Origin: Emydura subglobosa | Taxonomy: Eukaryota > Chordata > Testudines > Chelidae | Assembly: GCA_007922225.1 (NCBI GenBank) | Contig: ML679941.1 | Location: 58,367,849-58,431,848, forward strand | Reading direction: 5' to 3' | DNA length: 64,000 bases | Shown: positions 1 to 10,124 of the stretch, piece after piece | How positions within the stretch are numbered: position 1 is the stretch's first letter | How the letters are laid out: every line of letters begins with the position of its first letter | Notes under the pieces: model-generated | Told to the model about the DNA's origin: nothing | Seen by the model: only the letters and a program-made list of their open reading frames with translations | Databases searched by the model: none | Translations under genes and position numbers: made by a program

Positions 1-924
1 GCATGCAAAAGGATTCACATACATGAATGCATACATCAGTTCAGAACTATTTTCTGGATTGGGGCCTTATACAGTTGCCATGTATGTATATATTTTCTTT
101 TCTTAAATAGTGCAACCTTCTTTAGGTGCAATTCAAGTTATGTGATGAGAGAGAGCAGACCATTGCTATTGTTACCCTTTTACTCTACAGTGCAATAATT
201 ATTTCCTAATCTGTAGATAGAACTACAACCACTTGGAACTTCCCTCTATAATATTTTTAGATCTAAAAGAACAATTTAGGATTTTGAAATAATTCAAGCA
301 ATCAGATGGGCTAATGTACATGGCATTCATCTTCTAGACATGCCATGTAATTCCCATTCAATCTTATCACCCATAAAAAAAATCCACATGCCTGTGTTTT
401 ATCAATTTTTAGCTTTTAAACAGCAGATTATGCTTGTGGTGCATTACACTTTCTGGGGATTAATAAGCGACTTGTGTTGATGACTAAAGGGGTAGGCCAT
501 TAACTGCTCCTTTATGATAATTAATCTCCAGTAAGTGGTCTGCACCTGGATCACTACTACATAATTAAATAATCAATATTACCTTTTGATTCATATATGT
601 GATGAAAAATACTGCAACTTTATCTTGGTTATGGCTATGCTCAGTTCTTCTAGTTTACAGTGGAAGGAAAATCAATAGCATGAGCAAATAAAAGCCACTT
701 CAAATCTGTTGGCTCCTAAATTATCAGTTATTTTATAAAATGGCAATCAAAGGTTGTCTACATACAATTTAAAGCCATTAATATTCTTCTGACTATAAAG
801 AAATGTTAAACGTAACAGATGCAAACCAGAAATAATCTCTCACTCTGAAAAGAATATAATACTCTTGCCTGTTTAAGTGTATTTGTTTTGATTCAAACAA
901 TACAACAGCTATACAAGGCCTCTA
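1..924. other. gene-free AT-rich DNA
   Basis: No reading frame of useful length, no recognised repeat and no RNA gene is visible. The sequence is AT-rich with scattered short A and T runs. It looks like ordinary intergenic or intronic vertebrate DNA. Confidence 0.6.
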
Positions 925-1014
925 GGGCCCAGATCCTCAAAGATATTTAGGTGCTTAACTCCAATTGGTTTCAATGGGAGCTAGGTGCTTAAATACCTTT
1001 GAGGATCTGGACCT
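925..1014. repeat. palindromic (fold-back) mini-repeat, GATCC/TCAATGGGA type
   Basis: The two halves are near-perfect reverse complements. The left arm reads CCAGATCCTCAAAG and the right arm ends CTTTGAGGATCTGG, with TTAGGTGCTTAA-like words inside both arms and a short centre containing TCAATGGGAG. About 90 bases therefore fold into one long hairpin. I recognise this as a common palindromic repeat of turtle and other reptile genomes. It has no coding capacity, and whether it moves as a MITE is inference. Confidence 0.75.
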
Positions 1015-1037
1015 GAATACCCCAACATTTATTAAAA

Positions 1038-1955
1038 CAGCAAGAGTTCTGTAGCATGTTAAAGACTAACAAATTTATTTGGATATAAGCTTTCATGAGC
1101 AGAACCCACTTCATCAGATGCATGAAGTGGAAACTTCAGTTTGGTAGGTATATATACACATGCAAGGATGGGTGAGTTACATCACAGTGAGGAGGGCGAG
1201 TGTTACAAGGTTAATACAATCAGGGTGGATGAGGCCATTCACAACGGTTGATGAGAAGGTGTGAATGTCAAAAGAGGGAACATTATTTTTTGTAGTGGGC
1301 TAGCCACTCCCAGTCTCTATTCAGACCTAGTCTGATAGTGTCAAGTTTGCATATGAGTTCCAGCTCTGCAGTTTCGCACTGGAGTTTGTTTTTGAAGTAT
1401 GGTAAGTTTCAGGTCTGTTACTGAGTGTCCAGGGAGATTGAAGTGCTCTCCTACTGGTTTTTTAATGTTACCATTCCTGATGTCTGATTTGTGTCCATTT
1501 ATTTTTTTGCATAGAGAGAGTCTGGTTTGGCCACTGTGCATGGCAGAGGGGCATTGTTGGCACATGATGGTGTATATCACATTAGTAGATGTGCAGGTGA
1601 ACGAGCTCCTGATGGTGTGGCTGATGTGGTTAGGACCTGTGATGGTGTCACTTGAGTAGATATGAGGGCAGAGTTGGCAACGGGGTTTGTTGCAAGGATA
1701 TGTTCCTGGATTAGTGTTTCTATTGTATGGTGTGCAGTTGCTGGTGAGTATTTGCTTCAGGTTGGGGAACTGTCTGTAAGAGAGAACTGGCCTGCCTCCC
1801 AGGGTTTGTGAGAGTGAGGGATTGTCTTCCAGGATAGGTTGTAGATCCTTGATGAAGTGTTGGAGAGGTTTTAGCTGGGGGCTGTAAGTGATGGCCAGTG
1901 GCGTTCTGATTTCCTTGTTGGGTCTGTCAGTGACTTCTGGGTACCCGTCTGGTTC
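1038..1955 (-). mobile_element. Penelope-like retroelement fragment (Neptune-like), 5'-truncated
   Basis: The minus strand carries the C-terminal part of a Penelope-like element: a cysteine cluster and a GIY-YIG endonuclease domain, followed by about 300 bases of 3' untranslated sequence ending near 1038. The 3' part holds the words ACCCACTTCATCAGATGCAT, which I recognise from very abundant reptile Penelope-like tails. The reverse transcriptase that should lie upstream, above 1955, is missing, so this is a truncated dead copy. It abuts an AT-rich repeat at 1967-2012, which may be a tail or an insertion-site feature. Confidence 0.8.
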
Positions 1956-1961
1956 TGTCAA
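1341..1961 (-). pseudogene. Penelope-like polyprotein C-terminal fragment with GIY-YIG domain
   Basis: The frame is open for 206 codons, but the N-terminal reverse transcriptase is absent. A cysteine cluster lies at residues 90, 95 and 98 (PCNKPRCQLC), as in the linker of Penelope-like proteins. The GIY-YIG endonuclease follows: VIYTI at 128-132 with Cys134 and Cys137, the degenerate SGQT at 143-146 in place of the usual YVGQT, a basic stretch near 150-168, and EHFNLPGH at 172-179. In intact elements this domain nicks the target DNA for insertion. The methionine used is not a real start, because the frame should continue from upstream RT sequence. It is not a host gene. Confidence 0.8.
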
Positions 1962-1966
1962 TCTGT

Positions 1967-2012
1967 TATTAATTTATTAAATCAATTTATTAAATTAAAT
2001 TTATTAAATCAA
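1967..2012. repeat. AT-rich imperfect tandem repeat (ATTTATTAAAT units)
   Basis: Three to four imperfect copies of ATTTATTAAAT lie head to tail directly beside the truncated end of the Penelope-like fragment. This could be slippage at the insertion site. It shows no other structure. Confidence 0.7.
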
Positions 2013-2040
2013 TCAGACAAGGAACTCTGCCTGCCTGCCA

Positions 2041-2516
2041 TCCACTTACAAAGAAAAGTACTTTTTATCCCTCTATCATTCTGATAACATACTCTCAATC
2101 ATCTCAAACAGTTGTTAAAGTCATCTCTTTCATTTTTCTTTTCTCTCTCATTTTGTTGCAGTATAGACTACTCTGGCTTCTTCAGATTTCTACCTTTGAT
2201 GCTCGAATCCAGTGATCTGTCAAAATGTCAGGAGGTGAAGATAATAGTACTCACTGTACACTCAGTCAAGCAAGGAGCACACCATATTGCTCCAGTAAGA
2301 TGCTATCAGCATTACTGCATTCCATAAGAAGAGCTATTGAAATGCAGAGCTGTTGAAATGCCGAAGAACATACACTACTGCATGAGGTAGGCACAAAATA
2401 GGGGAATACAGTACACTTTCACATGATGGGAAGACTTGCTCTATTATAGGATCATACATTATTCCCCATTCTCTTTGCCATTTTGCTATTGTTAGCAGAT
2501 TGTGCTTCACCACAAA
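2041..2516. other. no gene or repeat recognised
   Basis: Plain AT-rich sequence. Small open frames on both strands have no recognisable protein signature and are treated as chance. Confidence 0.5.
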
Positions 2517-2815
2517 TAGAATCATAAAAATGTTGGGCTGGAAGGGATATCAAGAAGCCTTCTAGCCCAGCACCTGTATTAGGCAGGACCAAGTACAACA
2601 GACCATCCACGACAGGTGTTTGCCTAATCTATTCTGAGAAACCTCAAAATAATGGAGATTCCTCAACCTCCTGGAAGCATATTCCAATGCTTTATATATA
2701 TATATAGTTAGACATTTTTTCCGAATATCTAACCTAGAGCTCCCTTGTTGCAGATTAAACAGATTACGTCTGTCCTACAAAAAATGGACATGGAGAACAA
2801 TCAATCACCAATAAT
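2517..2815 (-). mobile_element. CR1 LINE 3' fragment
   Basis: Read on the minus strand this is the end of a CR1 element. The plus strand shows typical reverse-complement words: GGGCTGGAAGGGATATCAAG, AATGGAGATTCCTCAACCTC and CTCCCTTGTTGCAGATTAAA. CR1 copies are usually 5'-truncated with an intact 3' end, as here. A short (TA)n interruption lies near 2694-2706. No open reverse transcriptase frame remains. Confidence 0.85.
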
Positions 2816-3477
2816 ATAAATTATATACAAATAATAATTCACCTTAGTTATCACTATTAACCCAATTTAAAAATTAGAAATGATTGTTCAATCAGAGAAG
2901 AGTCTATTTTCCATTGAGGTTGTAAGCCTGCGTGACATGGAGGATGGTAGCATTATCAACCCTGATAGAGAAGGGAGGAACAGACAAGATTGTGCAAGGA
3001 AAAGTGAGAAATTTAGTCTTGGCCATACTGAGGTTGAGCTGGCATGGAATTTCTAGGTGGAGGCATCAGAAAGACAGTTTCAGATGAAAGTCTGAACAGA
3101 ATAAGAAAAGTAGCTTTGGTAATTAGCAGCATAAAAAAATAGCTGAATTTACAAGGTCCCCTAGGGGACCAACTGTAGAGAGAAAAGAGGATGAGACCAA
3201 AGGCTGACCCTTGAAGCATGATAAACTGAGAAATAATGAGGAAGAATGGCCACAAAAAGTCCAGGAAAGAGGTAGGCAGAGAACCAGGAGAGCAGATATT
3301 TGTGGAAGAAGCACAAAGGTTAGGAGGAGGCAGCAGACACAGGCAATGAGTGTTTTGGTCAGGAAAAGGTTATTGGCAAAAGCAGTTTTGCTGGAGTGAA
3401 AGAAATGAAAGCCAAACTGAAGGGGACCTATAGAGAATTATTAATGAAGACATCAAGACTGCAGGTGTATAAAACAG
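2816..3477. other. no gene or repeat recognised
   Basis: A purine-rich plus strand with short open frames on both strands. None resembles a known protein and none has an obvious splice or promoter context. Confidence 0.5.
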
Positions 3478-3572
3478 GCTGTTTAGGCCAGGGTCTGTGT
3501 CTCACCATGTATTTGTGCAGTGCCTAGCACAATGAAGCCCTGATCTTGGTTAGGGCTATTATAAAACAAATA
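3478..3572 (+). mobile_element. MIR/CORE-SINE 3' tail fragment
   Basis: The words CAGTGCCTAGCACAATG and CCCTGATCTTGGTTAGGGC followed by an AAATAA-rich end match the tail seen in the longer copies at 8478-8725 and 46893-47168. Only the tail is present and the tRNA-like and core parts are missing. Confidence 0.75.
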
Positions 3573-5142
3573 AGTAACACCACCATCACAGTATGTTTTA
3601 GGATCTTTAATGTAAGGTTGACATAATTTCATAGTGTAGATCTGGCTAAAGTTAGGTACTGCTCAATGTGAGTAGGAGTGGCAGGATTTGGCATTATGTA
3701 ATTATGTATTTCAAAATTAATTAGTGTCAGTGGAATCACTCACATTCTGACTGCACCAGGTAAAATAAAAGGCATGTTAAAAATCAGTTTCTCTCCCACT
3801 CACCCACAGATAACAGACAAAAGAACTATTGGTAATTAAAATGTCTTATGTACTCAAGCAGTTCATTGGAGCAACTGAGTGATATTGATGATGCAGCCGA
3901 CTCAAATGAAGGGGAAATTACCTCATTATAAAATCCTAGAATAATGTATCAAATCAAACTTAGTTCCCTAAAATCCTTCAAAGAAAAGACTTCTCAGTTA
4001 GTCATAGAACATAATATGGATACTCCTGAAATGTCTTCTGTTTAATGAACAGCTGTTATTGGCTAACCTCTTTGAAATAAGAGAGAATTAGTACCAGCTG
4101 CAAAACACATTCACTGGACAGTGAAACTTGCAGTTGGTATTATGCTTGCTATAAATATTTTTAATTAAAAATTGTTTTCTGTCTCTTGAATTGGTATAAT
4201 AGCAATGATGCTTAGTGAGAATTATCAAAGTTCTAATGGGATTCTCCTTCATGTATAGCTGATGTTATTTATTCTGCCATATTTTTGCTATAGTAGAAAT
4301 CTACTTAAGATGCTTGCATCTTTGTGAAAACGATACAGATTGTAAGCATATATTGCAGATGTGTTTCAGGTATTATACTGAATTCTTTAATAACTATAGA
4401 GTCAGAGTCAGGCTATTTAGGTCTGACTTTGAAACCCAGAAAACGGATTATAATTTTAAAATCTCTCTGGTATATTATATCCCACCACTGTCGATATAAT
4501 TTTAAAAAAGGAAATAGTTTTGCGAAATCTAAAATGGTTTCTGCTTTGCTGCTGTAGAAAGAAGAGAATGAATATGGGAAATAACTTACTCAGGTTGTTA
4601 CCCTGTAGCACATAGTGCCACCTTTGCCCATGCTGAGTACTAACTTACTCCATATTAAGGAGCAAGTTACTTCCTAATAGGAAGTGCTCATTAAGTTAAT
4701 GTGTCACTTGACATGAATAAGGGCAGCAGAATCTGCCTTATAATAGTGCTGACCTGCAAGGAATTAAACAAAGCAGAGCCATGCAGAACTGACCAACAAA
4801 GGGAATAAATTGGAGGTCAGTGGAAAAGGACTATATTGGTATAAAAAAGAGTGCTCATAATCAAAAACAACCAAGTGACTGAAAACAGCTCTTCAGCTAC
4901 TTATAACTAACCAAATGCACTGACTTTTTTTAAATCAGCAGGCCCAATTTTCCAATGGAGTTACATCAGTATAAAACTGGAAAAACACAGTGGTGAATTG
5001 AGCTCAGTGTTTAAAAACAGCATATTGATCTTCTAGGACATTTTTTACTTTTTAAATTAGTTTTGTGTATTTATCATATCTGTTTTACCAGTCAAATGTA
5101 AGACGTAGCCAATTGTACAAAACGCAGATTGCTAATGGGTAC
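3573..5142. other. no gene recognised; AT-rich
   Basis: About 1.5 kb of AT-rich sequence without a recognisable gene. A weak palindromic remnant near 4935-5005 (GCCCAATTTTCCAATGGAGT) resembles the fold-back repeats found elsewhere in the window. Short open frames at 4314-4557 look like chance. Confidence 0.5.
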
Positions 5143-6311
5143 TGTGACACTGGCAGACCAGATACCAGCTTTTGCCAAGACTTTAGGCCTCAGCCGAGCA
5201 CTGACAAATTCATTACTAGGAAACCAGTCCAGCTCACCTATGTGTTAGGATAGTTAAAATGGGTATTGGACTTATAATAATGTGTTTAGATTTTATGAAA
5301 TGCTTGTAAACTGCTACATGTATTAAACCTGCTTATAATGTCTATCACATGCTGTAAGGTAATACTTAAGTGTTTTCTATACAGCTGTAAAATTATTATT
5401 TTGAAATATTGTAACCCACCGAACAAAAAAACTTTTTTATAGGGAGTTAGCACTAGGTAAGATATTATCACCGCCTATCAAAAAGGACTATCCAAGCTAA
5501 ATGGGCCATTGTGAAACATCAGATACAAAGACTTGATTGATGGCCCTCTCATGAAGGTGCTATATGCAAAAAAGTCTATCCCTTTAGCTTGAATGCTGAA
5601 AGCAGGGGATAAAACAGGGACACAAAAACATTTACTCTCTGTTTGCTACTAAACAGAAGCCGAGATCCTTAGGGTCAACCTGGGTTAGCCCTAAAAGACA
5701 TTCAATGCTGACAGATTACAACTGTCACCTTTTGGAACCACAGTCTGTGACTCATTTATGTACATATGTTGCCTGCTTTAACCTGTAAATATCTTTCTCT
5801 TTTCTTTTTCCTAGTTAATAAATCCTTAGTTAGTTTACAGCAGGATTGGCTAAAACAAGAGTGGCTAAAAGAATTGTCTGGTGTGAGATCTGAGGTACAA
5901 ATTGACCTGGGCTAAGTGACTCATTTTTTGGGACTGGAAGCAACCTGAATCTTTTGTGATCTTTGGTAATTAACTATCTTTGGTAACTAACTATCACTAA
6001 GGCTTGGTCTATACTTACCGCCGCAATTTGGCGGCAGTCAACGGGAGTTGCGCAAAGTACACAAAGAACTTGCATAACTCCCGTCGACTGCTGTGCTTCT
6101 CTTCTGTGCGCTGTCTTCATTGCACTGCGCTGATGGGAACTGCATTCCCGTTGACACAGCGCTACGCCACTTGTGGGGGTGGATTAATCACGTTGACTTC
6201 TGGATCGACTGAGCAGATCTTCACTGACCACTTTGCTGCCATCAGTGTAGACATAGCCTGAGTGCAGCTTGCCTGGGTGGCAAGATAGACTAGAGTGTCC
6301 AGTGTAACTTT
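5143..6311 (+). mobile_element. retroviral-type LTR, family A copy 1, interrupted by a hAT element
   Basis: The sequence starts TGTGACACTGGCAGACCAG, like a second copy at 18162. It has a polyadenylation signal AATAAA at 5817-5822 and a U5-like segment with GATTGGCT and GACCTGGGC shared with copies at 18162 and 45050. The U5-like part (GCCTGGGTGGCAAGATAGAC) resumes after 6258, so the hAT element at 6001-6258 jumped into the LTR. No gag, pol or env frame is attached, so it is probably a solo LTR. Its right end is hidden by a second hAT element at 6312. Confidence 0.75.
6001..6258. mobile_element. non-autonomous hAT-like element, family 1 copy 1
   Basis: The ends are inverted: GGCTTGGTCTATACT at the left and AGTGTAGACATAGCC at the right. 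The interior closely matches the element at 8763-9056, including the shared word TTCTGGATCGACTGAG. It has no transposase. It splits an LTR whose two parts can be recognised on either side. An exact 8-bp target duplication could not be fixed. Confidence 0.8.
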
Positions 6312-6710
6312 GGCCAGATCTACACTATGAAATTACATCAACCTGAATTACATTGGCATACAGCCACCGCAGTTATTACATCACTTATGTGTGTGTGTGC
6401 ACGCACACTTGGCTTTTTGTATAGGCGGTGCATGTCCACAATTGGAGCACTTCTATCGTTTATATTGTCAGCGTGAGGCACTGTGAGATGGCTCCTGAAA
6501 GCCAGTAACAGTGTAAACACTGCATTGCTTACATCAACTGACTCTGTGTTGACCTAATTACATTGACCGTGACTCTACACTGCTCAGGAGGTGGTGTTAG
6601 TAAATTGAGATAGAGAGGCATTTTCATTGGTAGGAGCCAAATTTAAATGAAGACACTAGGTTGACGCAAGGCAGCATACATCAACCTAACTGTGTAGTGT
6701 AGACCAGGCC
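6312..6710. mobile_element. non-autonomous hAT-like element, family 2
   Basis: The left end GGCCAGATCTACACTA and right end TAGTGTAGACCAGGCC are inverted repeats of about 16 bases. The interior also has complementary words near both ends (TTACATCAACCT and its relative CATCAACCTAA). There is no transposase frame. It sits about 50 bases after the first hAT element, at the end of the same LTR. Confidence 0.75.
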
Positions 6711-8115
6711 TTATTGAGCAAGCCCAACTGATGGGGACTATTCATGGAGTAAAGGTATTACTTTAATTTAATAAAAGGGACAGAATTTGACACAATATTC
6801 TAGGATCAGAAGCAGGCCTCAGGCACTTGTAGCCTAGAACAGAACTCTCTCCTCTCCTTCCTGAACTCTTTAGTGCTTGTTGTACCAGAAAGCGTATAAG
6901 GCCCCAGTGATCCACTACATTTGAGCTGTACTTCAACGTAGAGGACAGTGGCAGTCGCCTGACCCTAGCGGTAATTTAAGTAGCAAGAGTCCTACTCTAA
7001 CTTCTGCCACTGGCATAAACTCAAAACACAAATGTATTGAATATCAGCGGAGAATCTAATGTAGTAGAACTTTACTCCCCATGCCACAACACACCCCTGA
7101 TACCCACCCTCCAAGCCCTTACTGCCAAAGGAAGTACTGCTGGCACAAGAGGCAGCTATATTGTCTCCACCAGCTTTATGCCTGTGGAGATTTCCCTGAC
7201 ACAGGGAGAGCTCTCCAGGATCAGTCGCTGCTCAGTTAAGATCATCTAGCACAAAGTGAACTTGTGGTAGGAAAGCTGGGGAATCTGGCTCCTAGAATCT
7301 CATATGGTGCTCCCCTTCCTCCATACTTGCCTCTAACAAAAATAACGGAGCCTGATCTGTGAAAAATTCCTTGCTGACTTGTCAAAATAACAGCTGGTTA
7401 CACATAAACACAAGGCAACTAATCATAATTTGGTTTATAATTTAAGTTGTTACATTCCATATGGCCGTTCATTTTTAGCTTAAAATGTAATAGTTGGTTT
7501 TAAAACCCAACATCTAACAAACTTCACTTCATAGACTTTATAGAGTCTGATTTGCTTGTGGTTTTGACTTAATTGTTTTTCTTTTACTCTTTGGTACATT
7601 GTATATAGGTTTATTTCACTCTTTTGGTACATTCTAGCCCAGATCCTCAGCTGTGGCTAAGGAGTACACAGGGCAATTCAAGAAGTGAGTGGAGCAAAGG
7701 TGACTTAAAACACACACCTTTGCACTGACCTGACCCTGAAACAGCTGTGGGCTGATTCAGTGCCCCAGCATGAGCTGTGCCAACTGTCAACAACACCAAG
7801 GGGCCAAGATGAAGCTGTGGGTCAGCTAGGTGTAGGAATTCCCAAGTTATACTTCCTTTCCACCATCTACAGGGAGGGGCATTGGTAGAGGAGCCTCTGA
7901 ATCAGAAGAGCCTCCTTCACTCCTTTGATAACTAGCTATGCTGGAGTTAGGAACCCTTTATATTAAGGATGTGTCAACGTGGCCACCACACAGCCCGGGA
8001 TCTGCATTTCTCTATGGTTGTGATACATGCGACCAACTTTGGTTTTATCTTTTATTCTTGGTATTCTGTATAGCTGTATAATTTTGACTTAGTTGTTGTC
8101 ATGGAAAGCCCCGGC
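6711..8115. other. no gene recognised
   Basis: Mostly unclassified sequence. A fragment of the reptile fold-back type (AGCCCAGATCCTCAGCTG) begins near 7637. Open frames such as the one at 7037-7249 have no recognisable protein signature. Confidence 0.5.
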
Positions 8116-8274
8116 ACAAATTAAGCACTGGCTGGGCAGCTGGAGAGTGGTGGCTGCTGGACGGGCACCCAGCTCTGAGGGGCAATACTGCCACCAACAG
8201 CAGTGCAGACATAAGTCACCCTTATTTCTGCACTGCTGCTGGTGGTGGTGCTGCCTTCATTACAAATTAAGCAC
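8116..8274. repeat. hairpin repeat flanked by perfect 13-bp direct repeats
   Basis: The 13-mer ACAAATTAAGCAC occurs at 8116-8128 and again at 8262-8274, so the 133 bases between look like an insertion with a target duplication. The insert contains an inverted pair: 8191-8215 (starting CCACCAACAGCAGTGCAG) and 8221-8247 (ending CTGCTGCTGGTGGTGG) with a 5-base loop. The GC-rich insert contrasts with AT-rich flanks. I recognise the word type from turtle repeats but cannot name the family. Confidence 0.75.
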
Positions 8275-8477
8275 CACAGATAATAATGTTGATTTATAAA
8301 CTTTGTTAAGAGATAAGTATTAGTGTTTCTATGTTGCAATCAAGGTCTTTACTGATTGGCAGCTGAAGGGTTTTTTTTTAAAATTTTGTCAGCCTTCTGC
8401 ACAAATGGCCCACTTCTTGTCATAACGTTCTCAAATCAGCCCGTGAGTAGGTCTAATTGAGTATCACTGATTTAATG

Positions 8478-8725
8478 GATAGGGTACTGAACTGGCAGCC
8501 AGGAGATCCAAGTTGTATTCTCAGCTTTGCTACTAGCCTACTGTGTGACCTTGGGCAAGTCACTTCATCTCTGTTTCTTATCCCACCTTTCTTGTCTATT
8601 TATATTGTAAATTCTTTGGAAAAGGGTCTTTCTTTTACTATTACCACTCTTACAGTGGTTAACACAATAAGGCTCTGATCTTGGTTGGGGTCAGGAGGTG
8701 CTACTGTATTACAAAAATAATTATC
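8478..8725 (+). mobile_element. MIR/CORE-SINE copy
   Basis: The hallmark GTGTGACCTTGGGCAAGTCA lies near 8541, preceded by CTGGCAGCCAGGAGATCC and followed by a tail with TTGTAAATTCTTTGG and GCTCTGATCTTGGTTGGGG. This is the standard order of a MIR-type tRNA-derived SINE with its LINE-related tail. The A box and B box are too eroded to mark a promoter. Confidence 0.88.
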
Positions 8726-8762
8726 CAATGATGCTTCATCTTTAAAAAGTCACTTTGTCTAA

Positions 8763-9056
8763 GGCCTGGTCTACACTGACCGGCACATTTGGTGGCAGTT
8801 GACAGGAGTTACACAAGTTACATAGAGTAGCTTGCGTAACTCCCATCGACTTCGTAATATCCGTTTTGTGCACCATCTCCATTACACTGCGCCAACAGGA
8901 ATTGCGTACCTATCGATGCAACACTACACTTTTTTTGGAGGTGGTTTTATTAGATCAACTTCTGGATCGACTGAGTGTGTCTTTACTGCCGCTCAATCAA
9001 ACTGGAAAAATCAATCTGATGGTGGTGAATTTGCCACCATCAGTGTAGACATAGCC
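8763..9056. mobile_element. non-autonomous hAT-like element, family 1 copy 2
   Basis: The ends GGCCTGGTCTACACT and AGTGTAGACATAGCC are inverted repeats. It is the same family and orientation as 6001-6258 and carries an extra segment near 8993-9030 that the first copy lacks. There is no transposase, and the open frames inside arise from repeat similarity. Confidence 0.8.
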
Positions 9057-10124
9057 TAAAGAGGAATGCAATACAATTGACCTGATGGGTAATAAATGAG
9101 CTATTAAAAGAACCATTTTAAATGAAGTTTCATAGCTTAAGTTTTATATAATTTTGAATAAGAAAAATTTTTGTTCTTCTTCAAGCATTTCACATTGTTA
9201 ATCAAAACACGTAGAGCTTGGCAAATTTGGGGAAAAAAAAGAATATTTGTAGAAAAAAACGAAACCATAGTTGAGCCTAAATACATTTAAGTTTATGCAA
9301 AACACAAACAATTTATGGTAATTTCTAGGAAATTATGCCAAAGTATTCTCAGTGATTGGCTCATAATTAACAGCCACAAGACTACTGAAGAAGTAGGTAC
9401 AGTACATTGCTGAGCCTGGCTTGCAGTGTCATTTGCCTGCTTTTTACTGGAAGGATGCATGTGCTTTTCCTAGCAGACAAGAACACCATTATCTTATACT
9501 TCAGCAGTGTGGGATGTCAACCAAATAATTGGTTTAATTTAGAATATTATATTCCATTTGTGAATGAGGCTTTTATGGTGTCCTGGAAAGACTTTGTACA
9601 CAAACCAGCTGGAATCCCATTGAAAATAAAAGCCTCTTCCTCTCCCTCCCCCCACATTGCTTTCAGTAAGAGCCTGAAAGGACTGTGAGGAGTTTCCACA
9701 ATCATTCGCCTTTGAGCAGTAAAGCCCAGTGGTGCAAAAGAGTTTGTTTCCTAAATTTAACATCTGACAGTAATTAATTAACAAGACCAAGACAGGCATT
9801 TTATCACTGAGATTAAGTTTTAAATACAGAAATGGGTAATGAGAAAATATCCATGAGCATTTCAAAAGGCTGTTGTGTTAGAAGCCACAAAGTCAGAGTA
9901 GGTTTGAAAAGTTGCATAAAGCTCTGAAAAATCTCTAAAATTAGCCTGATCTTCAAAACAGCAACAACCTCTGCCCTTACCTTAGCTTCAGGAGGAAAGT
10001 ATCCAAGTTTCAGTTATTAATTTGTTCATGGTAGCACATAGAATATGCTAGACAGACAGTTTTCAGATATGCAAGAAAGGACAAGCCCTACTAACTATTA
10101 CTCTGCTTACCTTGATGGATGCTA
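9057..10124. other. no gene recognised; AT-rich
   Basis: No convincing gene. The words near 9215-9290 (TTTGGGGAAAAAAAAG) resemble a low-complexity reptile repeat but are too degraded to call. Opposite-strand open frames at 9407-9688 and 9539-9865 overlap each other and match nothing I know. Confidence 0.5.

Noticed and set aside
6004..9059. Two similar open frames at 6004-6261 and 8832-9059 that look like a conserved small protein ending in ISVDIA
   Set aside because: Both lie in copies of the same non-autonomous hAT family and end in its terminal inverted repeat. The similarity is that of the DNA repeat, with no sign of coding constraint.
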